This document shows positions 34,667 to 46,860 of a DNA stretch of 64,000 bases, piece by piece. The translations under genes and the position numbers were made by a program. The DNA is from Pseudomonadota bacterium (lineage in GTDB: Bacteria; Pseudomonadota; Alphaproteobacteria; Micavibrionales; CSBR16-224), in NCBI GenBank assembly GCA_013285465.1, contig CP053449.1, positions 2,194,735 to 2,258,734 on the forward strand, in the 5' to 3' direction. Position 1 is the first letter of the stretch; every line of letters begins with the position of its first letter. The notes below the pieces were generated by a model. That model was given only the letters and a program-made list of their open reading frames with translations, ran no database searches and had not been told where the DNA came from.

Positions 34667-36658
34667 ATGACATATCACTCCTTTATCGACGGCCTCCGCG
34701 CCATTGCTGTTATGGCAGTTATCCTGTTCCATTTTGATTCCCAGTTACTATCGGGCGGATTTATCGGGGTCGATATTTTTTTTGTTATTTCGGGCTTTCT
34801 GATTACGGGCGTGTTGACGGTCAACTTCCCTGAGAAACGCGTCTCCATCGCTGATTTCTATGAACGGCGGGCGCGGCGCATTCTGCCTGCCCTGACTGTC
34901 ATGGCCGTACTCAGCACAATTGCTGCGGTCGCTTTACTGATGCCGCACGACCTTGACCTTTACGGACGCTCCCTGTTCGGCATTGCTATTTTCGCCTCCA
35001 ATTTTACCTTTTTGGGGGATGTCGGCTATTTTGAAAGCTCGGCGATGATCAAGCCGCTGCTGCATACATGGTCAATCGCGGTCGAAGAACAATTTTACAT
35101 TATCTTTCCCATTGTGATTTTACTGGCGCAATCTTTCGGCGCGCAAAAAAGGCGCAATCTGATTGCCGGTATTTTTGTGTTGTTTCTTGTTTCACTGGGC
35201 ATGAACCTTGTTTTCATCCGTGATTATCCCGAAGCAAGTTTTTACATGCTGCATACCCGCGCATGGGAATTACTGGCGGGGGCATTGCTGTGTCTTTACC
35301 TGCAGCATGTTTCTTTAAAAAAGACTGCCGCAGAGGCCATCAGCCTGATCGGCTTCATACTGATGCTCTCGGGGATTTTTCTCTATGACCGCACCGTGCC
35401 CTTCCCCGGGGCTGCGGCGATCCCGCCCTGTTTGGGGACGGTCTTGCTGATTTGGGGCAATGTGCAATATAAAACATGGCTCAACCGGTTTTTATCCAAC
35501 CGTATCTTTGTCGGTATCGGTCTTATTTCCTACGGCTTGTATTTATACCATTGGCCGCTTTTGGTTTATGTGCATTATACATTGAACCGTGCACCGGATT
35601 TGATGGAAATAACGGTTTTAATGGCGGCGGTCTTCGCCTTGGCGACGCTGTCCTATTTCCTCATTGAAAATCCTGTGCGCCGCCGGAAATGGATTACCTC
35701 GCGAAAAGCCGTTTTCCTCACATCCCTTGCCGCGCTGTCCCTGACGGCCGTATGCGGCGGCATCGGATCCAAAACGGATGGATTGCCGACACGTTTCGCA
35801 GGCAGCACGCTGCAATATGTCACCACCAATCAGGAGCAGGCTCCCCGCGATTGCATATCGCGCAAAGCCGACCAATTGACCGGACATCCTTTGTGCAAGA
35901 TCGGCGACCTGTCCAAGGAAAAGCCAAGCTTTATGATTTGGGGTGACAGTCACGGCCGCGCCATGGGCCATGTCACCAGTCTGCTGGGAGAAAAACACGG
36001 CGTTTCGGGATGGAATGCCTATTACGGCGGCTGTTCGCCGGTACTTGACTTGCTGCGTGTTGATTTCCCGCATAAATACCGCTGTAAAATTTTCAATGAT
36101 GCGGTTCTGGATGTGATTAAAGAAGATAATATCAAATACGTCGCTTTGGTCGGACGCTGGGATGCGATTCTGGGCTGGGAGGAAAACAGCATCGAGACAA
36201 TTCTTGATAATAAATTCGGTCTGACAACCGAAAACGGTAAGGAATTAACGGATATCGCCGCTTTCGCCCATGCTTTTGAAAAAACGGTCAATGCCTTAAC
36301 CGCGCGCGGCATCCATGTCTATGTCGTCAAACAAGTCCCGCCCTTTCTGTATGATGTGCCGTCCGTTTTGGCGAAATATGACCGTTTCGGCAAAGATATG
36401 ACAGGGTTAAAGCGCCCTTATGACGAGGTGATCAAAAGACGGGCGGCGATTGAAAATGTTTTTGAAACAGTCCAATCACCGCTTGTCACCTATATTGATC
36501 CTTTGGAGGTATTTTGTCCGGATAAGAAATCATGTTTGCCGATGGCGGATGAGCGCTCTCTTTATGCCGATAACAACCATCTTTCCTATTACGGTGCGGA
36601 ATGGAGCAGCCGCATCTGGCAGAGCTTTTTTCAAGACCTGAAAGAAAACAGCCCTTAA
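34667..36658 (+). CDS. OafA/YrhL-type acyltransferase with C-terminal SGNH domain
   Basis: 663 residues. The acyltransferase-3 domain has about ten membrane helices: FIDGLRAIAVMAVILFHFDS contains the conserved His and Arg region, and LLHTWSIAVEEQFYIIFP follows. After residue 380 comes a periplasmic SGNH domain, with FMIWGDSHGRAMGH as its first block and ADNNHLSYYGA as its last (Asp/Asn-His). In this two-domain type the membrane part carries acetyl groups across and the SGNH part transfers them onto O-antigen, peptidoglycan or other glycans. It overlaps the next, convergent gene by 4 bp. Confidence 0.92.
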   Translation: MTYHSFIDGLRAIAVMAVILFHFDSQLLSGGFIGVDIFFVISGFLITGVLTVNFPEKRVSIADFYERRARRILPALTVMAVLSTIAAVALLMPHDLDLYGRSLFGIAIFASNFTFLGDVGYFESSAMIKPLLHTWSIAVEEQFYIIFPIVILLAQSFGAQKRRNLIAGIFVLFLVSLGMNLVFIRDYPEASFYMLHTRAWELLAGALLCLYLQHVSLKKTAAEAISLIGFILMLSGIFLYDRTVPFPGAAAIPPCLGTVLLIWGNVQYKTWLNRFLSNRIFVGIGLISYGLYLYHWPLLVYVHYTLNRAPDLMEITVLMAAVFALATLSYFLIENPVRRRKWITSRKAVFLTSLAALSLTAVCGGIGSKTDGLPTRFAGSTLQYVTTNQEQAPRDCISRKADQLTGHPLCKIGDLSKEKPSFMIWGDSHGRAMGHVTSLLGEKHGVSGWNAYYGGCSPVLDLLRVDFPHKYRCKIFNDAVLDVIKEDNIKYVALVGRWDAILGWEENSIETILDNKFGLTTENGKELTDIAAFAHAFEKTVNALTARGIHVYVVKQVPPFLYDVPSVLAKYDRFGKDMTGLKRPYDEVIKRRAAIENVFETVQSPLVTYIDPLEVFCPDKKSCLPMADERSLYADNNHLSYYGAEWSSRIWQSFFQDLKENSP

Positions 36659-37764
36659 AGAAGGCGTCGCCCAAAATCAGGGTGAGGGTCGTTTTCCGGA
36701 TCCGTAAGCCCGAGAATTTTATTCAAAATCAAATTGCCCGTCTCCGGCGTATAGTGATTATCATCACGAAACCAGCGCATGCGGGTTTCAAGATCATCGG
36801 GCTCCGGCACCGGCTCCATCGTAATGCTGTTTTTATAGCGGAAATCCCATAACGGATACGGCTTTTCGCCGTAACGCAAAGCATTTGCTTTGACAATATC
36901 CTGCACGCGGGATTTCCATTCATCCATAAAATCCATACGGCCTTTCGGCTTCATCTGCTTTTCGACGTAAGATTCATGCAAAGGCGAGATGAACATGATG
37001 ACGTCAATATTGTTCCGGCGCGTAAAATCAAGCATCGCTTCCAGATGCCGGTACGTCTCGCCGCCGTCCCCGGCATAGGAGGTGGTGAATTTTGTTTCCG
37101 ACATATCCCTTGCCGGCTTATCTGTTGAAAATGCCGATGCCGCACCGTTGATGCCGATACGCCACAGCACGTCATATTGCTGCAAACGTCCGTTCGGCAT
37201 ATAGACGGGCCGCCTTTCCAACTGCTTCATATAGCGCAGATGCCGGAACGAGGCCAATAAAGTATCAAGGGTGGGAATCGTATTATATTTATACAGATAG
37301 AATTTCAGTAGCGACAGGTTTTTCGGATTATAACGTCCGGCGGCATCCGCGCCGCGGTCAGGCTGCAATGCGTTAAAGGAAAAAATATCCAGCGTGATAA
37401 TCGCCTTTTTCAACGGATGAACGGCATGGGCGAATTCAAGCGCCTGCCGCTGTTCCGCAATCGTCGATGCCCCCAGCCCCATATTATAGACGCGCAGACC
37501 GCCGAACATTTCCGGCTGCGGATCCATACCGATCATGGCGCGCGATGTTCCGGTAATCAGCACCTCGGGTTTCAGCCGCTTCACGGTTTCCGTTCTGTGA
37601 ATGCGGGCATAATTCGATGCGGCGGGAAACGCGTCATTCAACCCCTTGATGATTGGCGTATCATACGCCCCCAGCGGGTTCAGGGTATAGTTAATGCCGC
37701 TGACCAGACCGAGCAGCAGCAAGACGGTGATGAAAAAAGTTCTGAAATATGACGTGATATTCAT
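36655..37764 (-). CDS. AlgJ/AlgX-like SGNH protein, partner of the MBOAT gene
   Basis: 369 residues. One N-terminal membrane anchor (FITVLLLLGLVSGINY) and a periplasmic domain. ITGTSRAMIGMDP resembles the SGNH block I with GTSR, and the end FRDDNHYTPETGNLILNKIL holds the Asp-His pair. AlgJ and AlgX-type proteins accept acyl groups from an MBOAT protein and place them on exopolysaccharide. The gene sits 12 bp after the MBOAT gene on the same strand, so the pair form the two halves of one O-acylation machine. It is convergent with the separate OafA-type enzyme. Confidence 0.85.
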   Translation of the reverse strand: MNITSYFRTFFITVLLLLGLVSGINYTLNPLGAYDTPIIKGLNDAFPAASNYARIHRTETVKRLKPEVLITGTSRAMIGMDPQPEMFGGLRVYNMGLGASTIAEQRQALEFAHAVHPLKKAIITLDIFSFNALQPDRGADAAGRYNPKNLSLLKFYLYKYNTIPTLDTLLASFRHLRYMKQLERRPVYMPNGRLQQYDVLWRIGINGAASAFSTDKPARDMSETKFTTSYAGDGGETYRHLEAMLDFTRRNNIDVIMFISPLHESYVEKQMKPKGRMDFMDEWKSRVQDIVKANALRYGEKPYPLWDFRYKNSITMEPVPEPDDLETRMRWFRDDNHYTPETGNLILNKILGLTDPENDPHPDFGRRLL

Positions 37765-37776
37765 GTCTTCCCCCGC

Positions 37777-39300
37777 CTAGAACTGAAAATAGATAAAGGC
37801 GTTCACACGCATCAGCAGCAAAGCGGCAATCGCCGCCATCAGGCCGATGACAACAGCCCAGCTAGGCGATGCCCGCCAGACAAAGCGCGGCTGTTTCAAA
37901 GCTTCCGCCACTTTCGTAATATCCAGCGCAATATTTTTACGCATCAGCTCATGTGTTGACGGCGCAAAGAACACAGCCAGCAGTGCCAGCCAGAAAATAT
38001 ACCATTTCTCATTTAGCCGCAAAAGACGCGTGGCCGATTGTTTGACCTCAAAACCGAGCGTTTCCAGAACGGCCGTCATCCAGTTATCCGTATGCAGCAG
38101 GGCAATGCCGTATTTTCCGGTCGCACAGTTCAGGATGTGCCCCGCCGTCGCAAAACTGTCGGCGCGGAAAAACACCCAGGCCAGCGCCACCGATAAAAAT
38201 GTCAGCGCCACAGCCAAAATATGCGGTAAACGGATTGCCGAGAACTTCCGCCAGGCATGGTTCACAATCAGATAGAAACCGTGCAATCCGCCCCATGCCA
38301 TAAATGTCCAGCCCGCCCCGTGCCACAACCCGCCCAGCAGCATCGTCACCATCAGATTGGCATAGCGGCGCGCGCCGCCTTTGCGGTTACCGCCCAGCGG
38401 AATATAAAGATAGTCACGCAGGAAACGCGACAAAGTGATATGCCAGCGCCGCCAGAATTCAATGATATTGCCGGATTTATAGGGCGAGAAAAAATTCAGC
38501 GGCAGACGAATGCCGAACAGCGCTCCCAATCCGACCGCCATATCGGAATAGCCGGAAAAATCAAAATATATCTGCAATGTATAGGCAACCATCCCGACCC
38601 ATGCCTCGAATACCGTCAAGCTCTGCCGCAAGGCCGCGGCGGCAAAAACCGGATCGGCGATATCCCCCATATAATCGGCAATCGCCAGTTTTTTAAACAA
38701 CCCGATTACAAAGACCGTCAGCCCCATTGCCAGCATACGGCGGCTGGTCAGCTTGCCGAGCTTTTCGATGAATTGCGGGATCATTTCCTTATGATGCACG
38801 ATCGGCCCGGCGATCAACTGCGGAAAGAACGTCACGAATAGTGCATAATGACGAAAATTGAACTCTTTGGTTTCACCGCGATAGGCATCAACCAGATAGG
38901 CAATCTGCTGGAAGGTGAAAAAGGAGATCGCCAGCGGCAGCAATATCTGCGGCACGCCATGTTCAACCCCCATCGCATTGAGCGTTTCAAAAAACAGCCC
39001 TGCATATTTGTAATAGCCCAGCGCGGCGAGGTTCGCAGCAATCCCGAAAACCAGATAGGTCTTGCGCTTGGATTTTTTCAAATGCTGCCGCGCCAGCTGT
39101 GTGCCGAGCGTAAAATTGAACCCGATCGAGACCAGCAGAATAAAAACATAAACAGGTTTAAACCAGCCATAGAAAAACAGCGAGGCGGCAATCAGCCATA
39201 ATAATGCGGCCTCGCCCATGCGCCGCCGCTGTAAAAAGCGGAACGTCAACCAGACGACCGGCAAAAATGCGGCCACAAATATCCATGAGCTGAACAACAT
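37777..39300 (-). CDS. MBOAT family O-acyltransferase (AlgI-like)
   Basis: 507 residues with many membrane helices. The family segment MLLGGLWHGAGWTFMAWGG contains the catalytic His, and PQLIAGPIVHHKEM and FWRRWHITLSRFLRDYLYIP are the standard AlgI/DltB blocks. It imports acyl groups for an extracellular partner, here most likely the SGNH protein just downstream. AAGGAAA supports the start. No alginate genes are present, so the substrate is a different, unknown polysaccharide. Confidence 0.95.
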   Translation of the reverse strand: MLFSSWIFVAAFLPVVWLTFRFLQRRRMGEAALLWLIAASLFFYGWFKPVYVFILLVSIGFNFTLGTQLARQHLKKSKRKTYLVFGIAANLAALGYYKYAGLFFETLNAMGVEHGVPQILLPLAISFFTFQQIAYLVDAYRGETKEFNFRHYALFVTFFPQLIAGPIVHHKEMIPQFIEKLGKLTSRRMLAMGLTVFVIGLFKKLAIADYMGDIADPVFAAAALRQSLTVFEAWVGMVAYTLQIYFDFSGYSDMAVGLGALFGIRLPLNFFSPYKSGNIIEFWRRWHITLSRFLRDYLYIPLGGNRKGGARRYANLMVTMLLGGLWHGAGWTFMAWGGLHGFYLIVNHAWRKFSAIRLPHILAVALTFLSVALAWVFFRADSFATAGHILNCATGKYGIALLHTDNWMTAVLETLGFEVKQSATRLLRLNEKWYIFWLALLAVFFAPSTHELMRKNIALDITKVAEALKQPRFVWRASPSWAVVIGLMAAIAALLLMRVNAFIYFQF

Positions 39301-39374
39301 GGGAGGTTTCCTTTCAGCAGCAAATTACCGCCAAAGAATACGTCTCGTCAACGCTTTGATTATTCCGCTGAAAA

Positions 39375-40112
39375 TTACGCGCGATGCGGCAAATGAAAAG
39401 AGGCGGACGGAGGATGACCGCCGCAGCGTTTTTCAATTTCCATCAATTTTTCCTCCCCGATAACTTTCGCAATAGTGTGGAGAATCTCCGTCTTGCCTGT
39501 TTGCACAAGCGCCTCGGTCACACCGGGATGAAAGGCATGGAATAACGGTTTTGAAAAAGCGTGCATCGGCGGGAATTCGTCAAAGCCGAAAACTTTATCC
39601 AGCGACGCGCCCTGCCGGATGACTTCTTTCATTGCCGCAAAACAGCCGCGCCGTGCCGCACCCATGACGATATTTTCCGACACGACATCATTTGAGACTT
39701 CGTCCGGCGTGATTCCTGCGCGGCCAAGAACGGCGAGTTTTTTCGCGTCATTCATATAGGCGGCCATCGCATAAACGCAGTCGGCATTACGGTATCCGGC
39801 GGCGGGTCTTGTTTTTTCTTCAACGGAAAACAGATCGAAACGGCGGCGCAGCTTGGCATCGTAATGGCTGTAAACCGCCTCGCGCACATCGTTCAGCACG
39901 GCTTTGTCGCAGTTCTTGCTACCCGCATATGCCGCTATATTGCGTAGAATTTTATCCTCATAAGGATTGATGTCAGGCACGGCATGGGACACAGCCAGCA
40001 CAGCGCCGTCAACATCATGATTTTTCAATGCGACTTTCAGATCATCGGCGGCATTGCAGGAGTCTTTAAAATCTTTCCATGCTTTGCGGCATTTTTCTGT
40101 GAGTTTTCCCAT
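39375..40112 (-). CDS. Orphan with degenerate ankyrin-like repeats
   Basis: 245 residues, no signal peptide. The N-terminus is basic and Cys-containing (CRKAWKDFKDSCNAADD). Several segments suggest degenerate ankyrin repeats, such as VMGAARRGCFAAMKEVIRQGASLDKV and ALVQTGKTEILHTIAKV. The ends are poorly conserved, so a firm ankyrin call is not possible. It is located between an exopolysaccharide-modification pair and a divergent PP2C-like gene with 113 bp of AT-rich DNA between starts. Confidence 0.6.
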   Translation of the reverse strand: MGKLTEKCRKAWKDFKDSCNAADDLKVALKNHDVDGAVLAVSHAVPDINPYEDKILRNIAAYAGSKNCDKAVLNDVREAVYSHYDAKLRRRFDLFSVEEKTRPAAGYRNADCVYAMAAYMNDAKKLAVLGRAGITPDEVSNDVVSENIVMGAARRGCFAAMKEVIRQGASLDKVFGFDEFPPMHAFSKPLFHAFHPGVTEALVQTGKTEILHTIAKVIGEEKLMEIEKRCGGHPPSASFHLPHRA

Positions 40113-40225
40113 GACGGCACTCCTTTATTCAGCTAGATTTTAATAAAACCGGTATTCATATTACATATCTAGAAATATAGCGTCAATAAAAACCGGAAAA
40201 TTAAAATATTATTGCGGAGTAAACT

Positions 40226-41029
40226 GTGCAAATCCTTGAAAAACAGAGTACCGGAAAATACGGCAGCGACAAGCGCAATGAAGATGCCGTTGTTGTTACG
40301 GCTGATTTTGCCGCCGTTATTGACGGCGCAACCGATATCTCCGGAGCGTTGATTGACGGCGTCACGCCGGGGCGTTTTGCCGCGCAGGCGGTTGCTGCGG
40401 CTTTTGAAAAACTGGACAAACATGCCGATGCCGCCGCAACTGTTGCGTTTTTCACGGCGGCGCTGGCGAAGGCGCGACAGGCGCATCATGTACCGCAAAC
40501 CGTGCGCCCGTTCTGCGTCTTTGCCTGTTATTCAAAGGCGCGCCGGCAAATTTTCCGGCTGAAAGATGTCAAAATCACCATAAACGGCGCGGAAATCGGC
40601 GGTGAAATTGCGGCTGTCGAAGCCTTGACCGAAGCGCGCCGCGCCCTGCTGCACAGCCATCTTGCCGCCGGAAAAACCGTGACCGAGCTGCTGGAAAACG
40701 ATCCGTCACGCGCCGTTTATGCGGCATTTTCCGAACATAATTTCGCGCTGCTGAACAATGCGGACAACGCTTACGGTTTCGGCGCAATCAACGGCAACCC
40801 CGTGCCGGACATCTTTATCGAAACCATTGACGTGTCGGAGGGCGCGGAGATTATTCTGGCCAGTGACGGTTATCCGGTTCTGAAAAACAGCCTTGCGGAA
40901 AGCGAAGCGGTGCTGGCGGAGATTCTGGTGCAAGATCCGCTTTTGATCGGCGACTATCCGCAACCCCGTGCCATGCTGCAAAACGGCATCAGTTTTGACG
41001 ACCGCAGCTTTTTACGCTTTTCCATTTAA
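40226..41029 (+). CDS. PP2C-like serine/threonine phosphatase
   Basis: 267 residues, starting with GTG at 40226; GCGGAG lies 6 nt upstream. The metal-binding Asp residues of the PPM family are visible in DKRNEDAVVVTADFAAVIDGAT (D20, D33-G34), GAEIILASDGYPVL, and DDRSFLRF near the C-terminus. It is shorter and less conserved in the middle than standard PP2C and resembles stand-alone bacterial PPM phosphatases. No kinase partner is nearby. The signalling target is unknown. Confidence 0.78.
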   Translation: MQILEKQSTGKYGSDKRNEDAVVVTADFAAVIDGATDISGALIDGVTPGRFAAQAVAAAFEKLDKHADAAATVAFFTAALAKARQAHHVPQTVRPFCVFACYSKARRQIFRLKDVKITINGAEIGGEIAAVEALTEARRALLHSHLAAGKTVTELLENDPSRAVYAAFSEHNFALLNNADNAYGFGAINGNPVPDIFIETIDVSEGAEIILASDGYPVLKNSLAESEAVLAEILVQDPLLIGDYPQPRAMLQNGISFDDRSFLRFSI

Positions 41030-41148
41030 ACTTTACATCATCCCGTACGGGTGCTATTAATCCGGCATCTGAATAAAAACGGGTGTGTCATTGTCAAAGA
41101 AAATCGCGGCCTAAACGGCGGGGACGCGCCAAGAAGGAGTCTTTAAAA

Positions 41149-43430
<2,282 letters not shown>

Positions 43431-43434
43431 AACA

Positions 43435-46400
43435 TTATTCGCTGCGGCGTGACAGCCGGTATTGCCGCCCTGCGGCAAAAGCGCCCTCAATCCGGCTTGT
43501 GCCGCCATCCGGCCATGCAATCTCAATCGCGGAGATGCTTTCTGCCGTATCAAGACCGAAATGCGCCAGCGGCTGGTCATAGGATTTATAGCCGCCGCTG
43601 CCTTTGATTTCACGCATCTGGCGCTTTTCTTCCCCATTCTCCTGATAGGTGATGATGATTTTTGCGCCCAGCCCGCGGGTGTTGCGGGTTTTGTCATCAC
43701 GCAAGGCAATCTGTACGGCATTTTTCGCAATGCCTTTTTCATTCAGATAAATCCGCACCGGCGCATCTGTCGGCACCGCTATAATATCCAGCGCCCCGTC
43801 ATTATTCAGATCAAGATAGCTATAGGCGGCAGTATAACCGTAACCGGTCAATCCGAAATCTTTCCCTGCCTCGGTAAATGTGCCGTCACCGTTATTGTGA
43901 TAAAACAGCACATGATCCAGATTGGGAGAGGCGGAAAAGCCGTTGACGATAAATAAATCCTGCCAGCCGTCATTATCCAGATCGGCGAAACGTGCATTCC
44001 ATGTCCAGCCGCCGAAACCGGTACCTGTTTCCGCTGCGGTATCGGCAAAGCCGCCCGCCATATTCCGTTTCAGCAAAATATTGCTGTTATCGTCATTGCC
44101 GGCTTTCAGCAATGTTTCCGCACGCAGGGTTTTATCCGCCGCATTTTGCTTTGCCTGATGCGCCTTTTGCACAACGTCACAGAAACGCATATAGCGCGTT
44201 GACGCCGCGCCGGACGCACCCGCCATAACATCCTGCGGCAGTTTCTGCACCATGCCTGCCGTATATTCCGCAGGCACACAGCGGGTGCGGTAATTGACCA
44301 GATGAGTCAGACAGGCATTTTTTTCATCCTCATCCGCTAACGCGGCGCAGGCATCGGTGACAAAATTCGCGGCACGCACCAATGCGGTTCGGAATGTGAC
44401 TTCCCTGCGGCATTTCCGCAATGCCTCACCGGAAAGATTCTCCAAAGCGCAGAGACGGTCATGCGTGATGCGTTTTTTGGCGGCGGCGGAAACGGAATCA
44501 TGCGCCGTCATATAGGCGATTTGTCCGATGTAATATTCAGGCTGCAGATCATTATCAATATCACCGCCGTCAATCACCATCGTTGACCGCGCGCCGGAAA
44601 ATTTTTGATTGAACTCTTCTCCCGCAGGTGTAAACCCGCCTTTGCCGTCACCCAGCAACACACGGTCGGAAAATGAGTCCATGATATAGTCATGACCGAC
44701 ATACAGATCAAGATTGCCGTCATTGTTGAAATCGGCGAATTGCGCCGTCATGGTTTCCCCCGTCACGCCGCCGAGAACTTCGCTGTCATAGCCGCGCGGA
44801 TGCTCCGTTGCACGCAGGATCATGTCGCGGGATTGCGGGGCATTGATATAATTCGGCCCCGTACTCCAATTACCGACAAACATATCCAGCCGCCCGTTTT
44901 TGGCAAGATCGGCAAAGCTGATATGCATGGTGGTACCGTCTTTATCGGGACCGAGTTTTTGCAGATTTTCTTCTTTAAACGCACCGCCGTCATTATATAT
45001 GACGTAATTCGCGCCGCTATTGGCCGTAAAAATCACATCCAGCCAGTCATCTCCGTCCAGATCGGCAAGAGCGACCAGCACCACATCCGTCAATTCCTCA
45101 GGCAATGGTAGTTCCTGCCGCAGAAATCCTGCACCGCTATTCGCATAAAGCACCACATTCGGAACGGTTTCAGGATCGCCCATCAGCAGTAGATCGGGGC
45201 GACCGTCATTATGCACATCCCCCGCCGCAACCGACATCGTGTTCAGGGCAAGATTCTGCGGTAGTCCCAGCATATAAGATAAGCGATAGGGTTGCGCGAT
45301 ACCGATTTCCTCACCGTTAAGTCTTGCGAAAAAATCCTTCCATGGTGTTTTTTCCACCCGGGTAAAATCCGCATAGCTCACAGCCAGCCCGTCCGCATTC
45401 GCCGTCATAGCGCTTTCGGGCAATAGATCAAAAACCAGCGGCGTTATTTTCTCCTTAATCTCCTCATAAGACAGCGCTTTGTCGCTGCGCGTGATATAAG
45501 GGTCAAAATGCGCCGGCATTTCGGCCCGGACGGTTTTTTCCGCGACAATGCGTGCCGCATTTCCCAAAACTGTCGTGTCAAAATGCATGGCAATCAGTCC
45601 CAGCGCCATCCCCAGTGCCATTGTCATCCCGAACAGAAAGCAGGCAACGCGGAATGACACAAAGCGCCAGATAATCAAAAAAGCATAGATACTGAATGTT
45701 CCCAGCGTAAACAGCATCACCGCAACATATTGCAGCGGCACACCCGCCTGTAACAACACCGAGGACATAATGACATCAAAGGCAATCGGTGATGGCAGAA
45801 ACGATCCCAACCCTGCCAGCGCCAGCATCACCAGCAGCATTTTTCCGAAATGCGTTTCATCACCAAGCCCGCTGAACATATCCCAGGGAACAATTGTCAC
45901 CAGTAATGTGCCGAGAAACCCCGACAGGATCATCAACGGCAAAATCGTTTTTAAAAGGAAGAACAGGCTTTTGAAATAGCTTTTCACCGCCCATATAAAA
46001 GCCGCAGACCATGTACGGAATTCGCCGTCCTCCGGCACCAAAAAATCCATCTTCAAGCCTTTTCCCTCTGTCGGCGGTACGACTTCCGCCGCCGTTTCCT
46101 TTTTAAAACAAACACGGCAAGCCAGCGGAATCATCACCAGAATAAAAAACAGCGTCAGGAGAATTTTTGCCAGCCCGACATAGAAGGGAAAAATTGTAAA
46201 CATCATCAATACGACCACCACATTCATGGTCGGCGAGGCAATCAGCACCGCCAGCGCGGTTTGCAGACTTGCCCCCGCATCACGGACGGCTTTGGAAATC
46301 GGTACGGCGCAATTGACGCAGACCCCCAACGGCGCGCCGACCCCCAGCCCCAGCAAGCTTCCGGCGAAACCGTTTTTAAAACGGATATTGCGCAGCAGCG

Positions 46401-46686
46401 GCAGCATCGCCAGCAAAAACGCGCCGAATAAAAAGGCGAATGTCATTCCCTTACGGTTGGTATCCATCCAGTTCAGCGTATCCAGCAGCACTTTTTTCCA
46501 AAAAGGAAAGTCAGGTTTGATCTCGAAGACCGGATGAAAGCCGAGACTGGATAAAGGTGCGGAAGCCGCCAGAACAGCCTTGGCATTCAAGGAAGGGTAG
46601 CGCGATGTTGTCCAGAAATGCGTCAGCAACAGCAATGCCGCAATCAGCAAGATTAAAAACGGTTTTATCCGTGCCCGATCAATCAT
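43435..46686 (-). CDS. Permease / FG-GAP repeat / ASPIC-UnbV fusion protein
   Basis: 1083 residues in one uninterrupted frame. Residues 1-375 are a membrane permease of the YraQ/DUF318 (ArsP-like) family: about eight helices with the metal-type Cys pair GVCVNCAVPI at 121-130 and CRVC at 190-193. From about 486 follow seven FG-GAP/VCBS repeats with the calcium signature DxDxDG or close variants, for example ADLDGDDWLDVIF (541-553), ADFNNDGNLDLYV (651-663) and LDLNNDGALDIIA (958-970). A Cys-rich insert (about 745-850) interrupts them. The end, about 985-1065, is an ASPIC/UnbV domain. The part after the permease is presumably periplasmic. I know of no described function for this combination; see findings. 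Confidence 0.85.
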   Translation of the reverse strand: MIDRARIKPFLILLIAALLLLTHFWTTSRYPSLNAKAVLAASAPLSSLGFHPVFEIKPDFPFWKKVLLDTLNWMDTNRKGMTFAFLFGAFLLAMLPLLRNIRFKNGFAGSLLGLGVGAPLGVCVNCAVPISKAVRDAGASLQTALAVLIASPTMNVVVVLMMFTIFPFYVGLAKILLTLFFILVMIPLACRVCFKKETAAEVVPPTEGKGLKMDFLVPEDGEFRTWSAAFIWAVKSYFKSLFFLLKTILPLMILSGFLGTLLVTIVPWDMFSGLGDETHFGKMLLVMLALAGLGSFLPSPIAFDVIMSSVLLQAGVPLQYVAVMLFTLGTFSIYAFLIIWRFVSFRVACFLFGMTMALGMALGLIAMHFDTTVLGNAARIVAEKTVRAEMPAHFDPYITRSDKALSYEEIKEKITPLVFDLLPESAMTANADGLAVSYADFTRVEKTPWKDFFARLNGEEIGIAQPYRLSYMLGLPQNLALNTMSVAAGDVHNDGRPDLLLMGDPETVPNVVLYANSGAGFLRQELPLPEELTDVVLVALADLDGDDWLDVIFTANSGANYVIYNDGGAFKEENLQKLGPDKDGTTMHISFADLAKNGRLDMFVGNWSTGPNYINAPQSRDMILRATEHPRGYDSEVLGGVTGETMTAQFADFNNDGNLDLYVGHDYIMDSFSDRVLLGDGKGGFTPAGEEFNQKFSGARSTMVIDGGDIDNDLQPEYYIGQIAYMTAHDSVSAAAKKRITHDRLCALENLSGEALRKCRREVTFRTALVRAANFVTDACAALADEDEKNACLTHLVNYRTRCVPAEYTAGMVQKLPQDVMAGASGAASTRYMRFCDVVQKAHQAKQNAADKTLRAETLLKAGNDDNSNILLKRNMAGGFADTAAETGTGFGGWTWNARFADLDNDGWQDLFIVNGFSASPNLDHVLFYHNNGDGTFTEAGKDFGLTGYGYTAAYSYLDLNNDGALDIIAVPTDAPVRIYLNEKGIAKNAVQIALRDDKTRNTRGLGAKIIITYQENGEEKRQMREIKGSGGYKSYDQPLAHFGLDTAESISAIEIAWPDGGTSRIEGAFAAGRQYRLSRRSE

Positions 46687-46779
46687 TATTTCGCCTTTTA
46701 AAAATCATATTTCCGCATATCCTGCATAAAGAGTATATTGCGCCGATATATTTCGGCTGTCAAAAACAACTATTCTTGC

Positions 46780-46808
46780 ATGACGGCGGCCCCCTCCTGC
46801 GCTATAAT
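46780..46808 (+). promoter_or_regulatory. Candidate promoter for mgtE
   Basis: ATGACG (46780-46785), 17 bp, TATAAT (46803-46808). The -10 is perfect. A short hairpin GCCGG/CCGGC (46818-46835) lies in the leader before the start at 46861. Confidence 0.5.
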
Positions 46809-46860
46809 TCAAAAATTGCCGGATATGTCGCCGGCTTATTTTCTCTTGCAGGATATTTCC

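Noticed and set aside
34667-36658. Frameshift between membrane and SGNH parts of the OafA-type gene
   Set aside because: The frame is open throughout and the domain junction is smooth, so this is the normal two-domain form.
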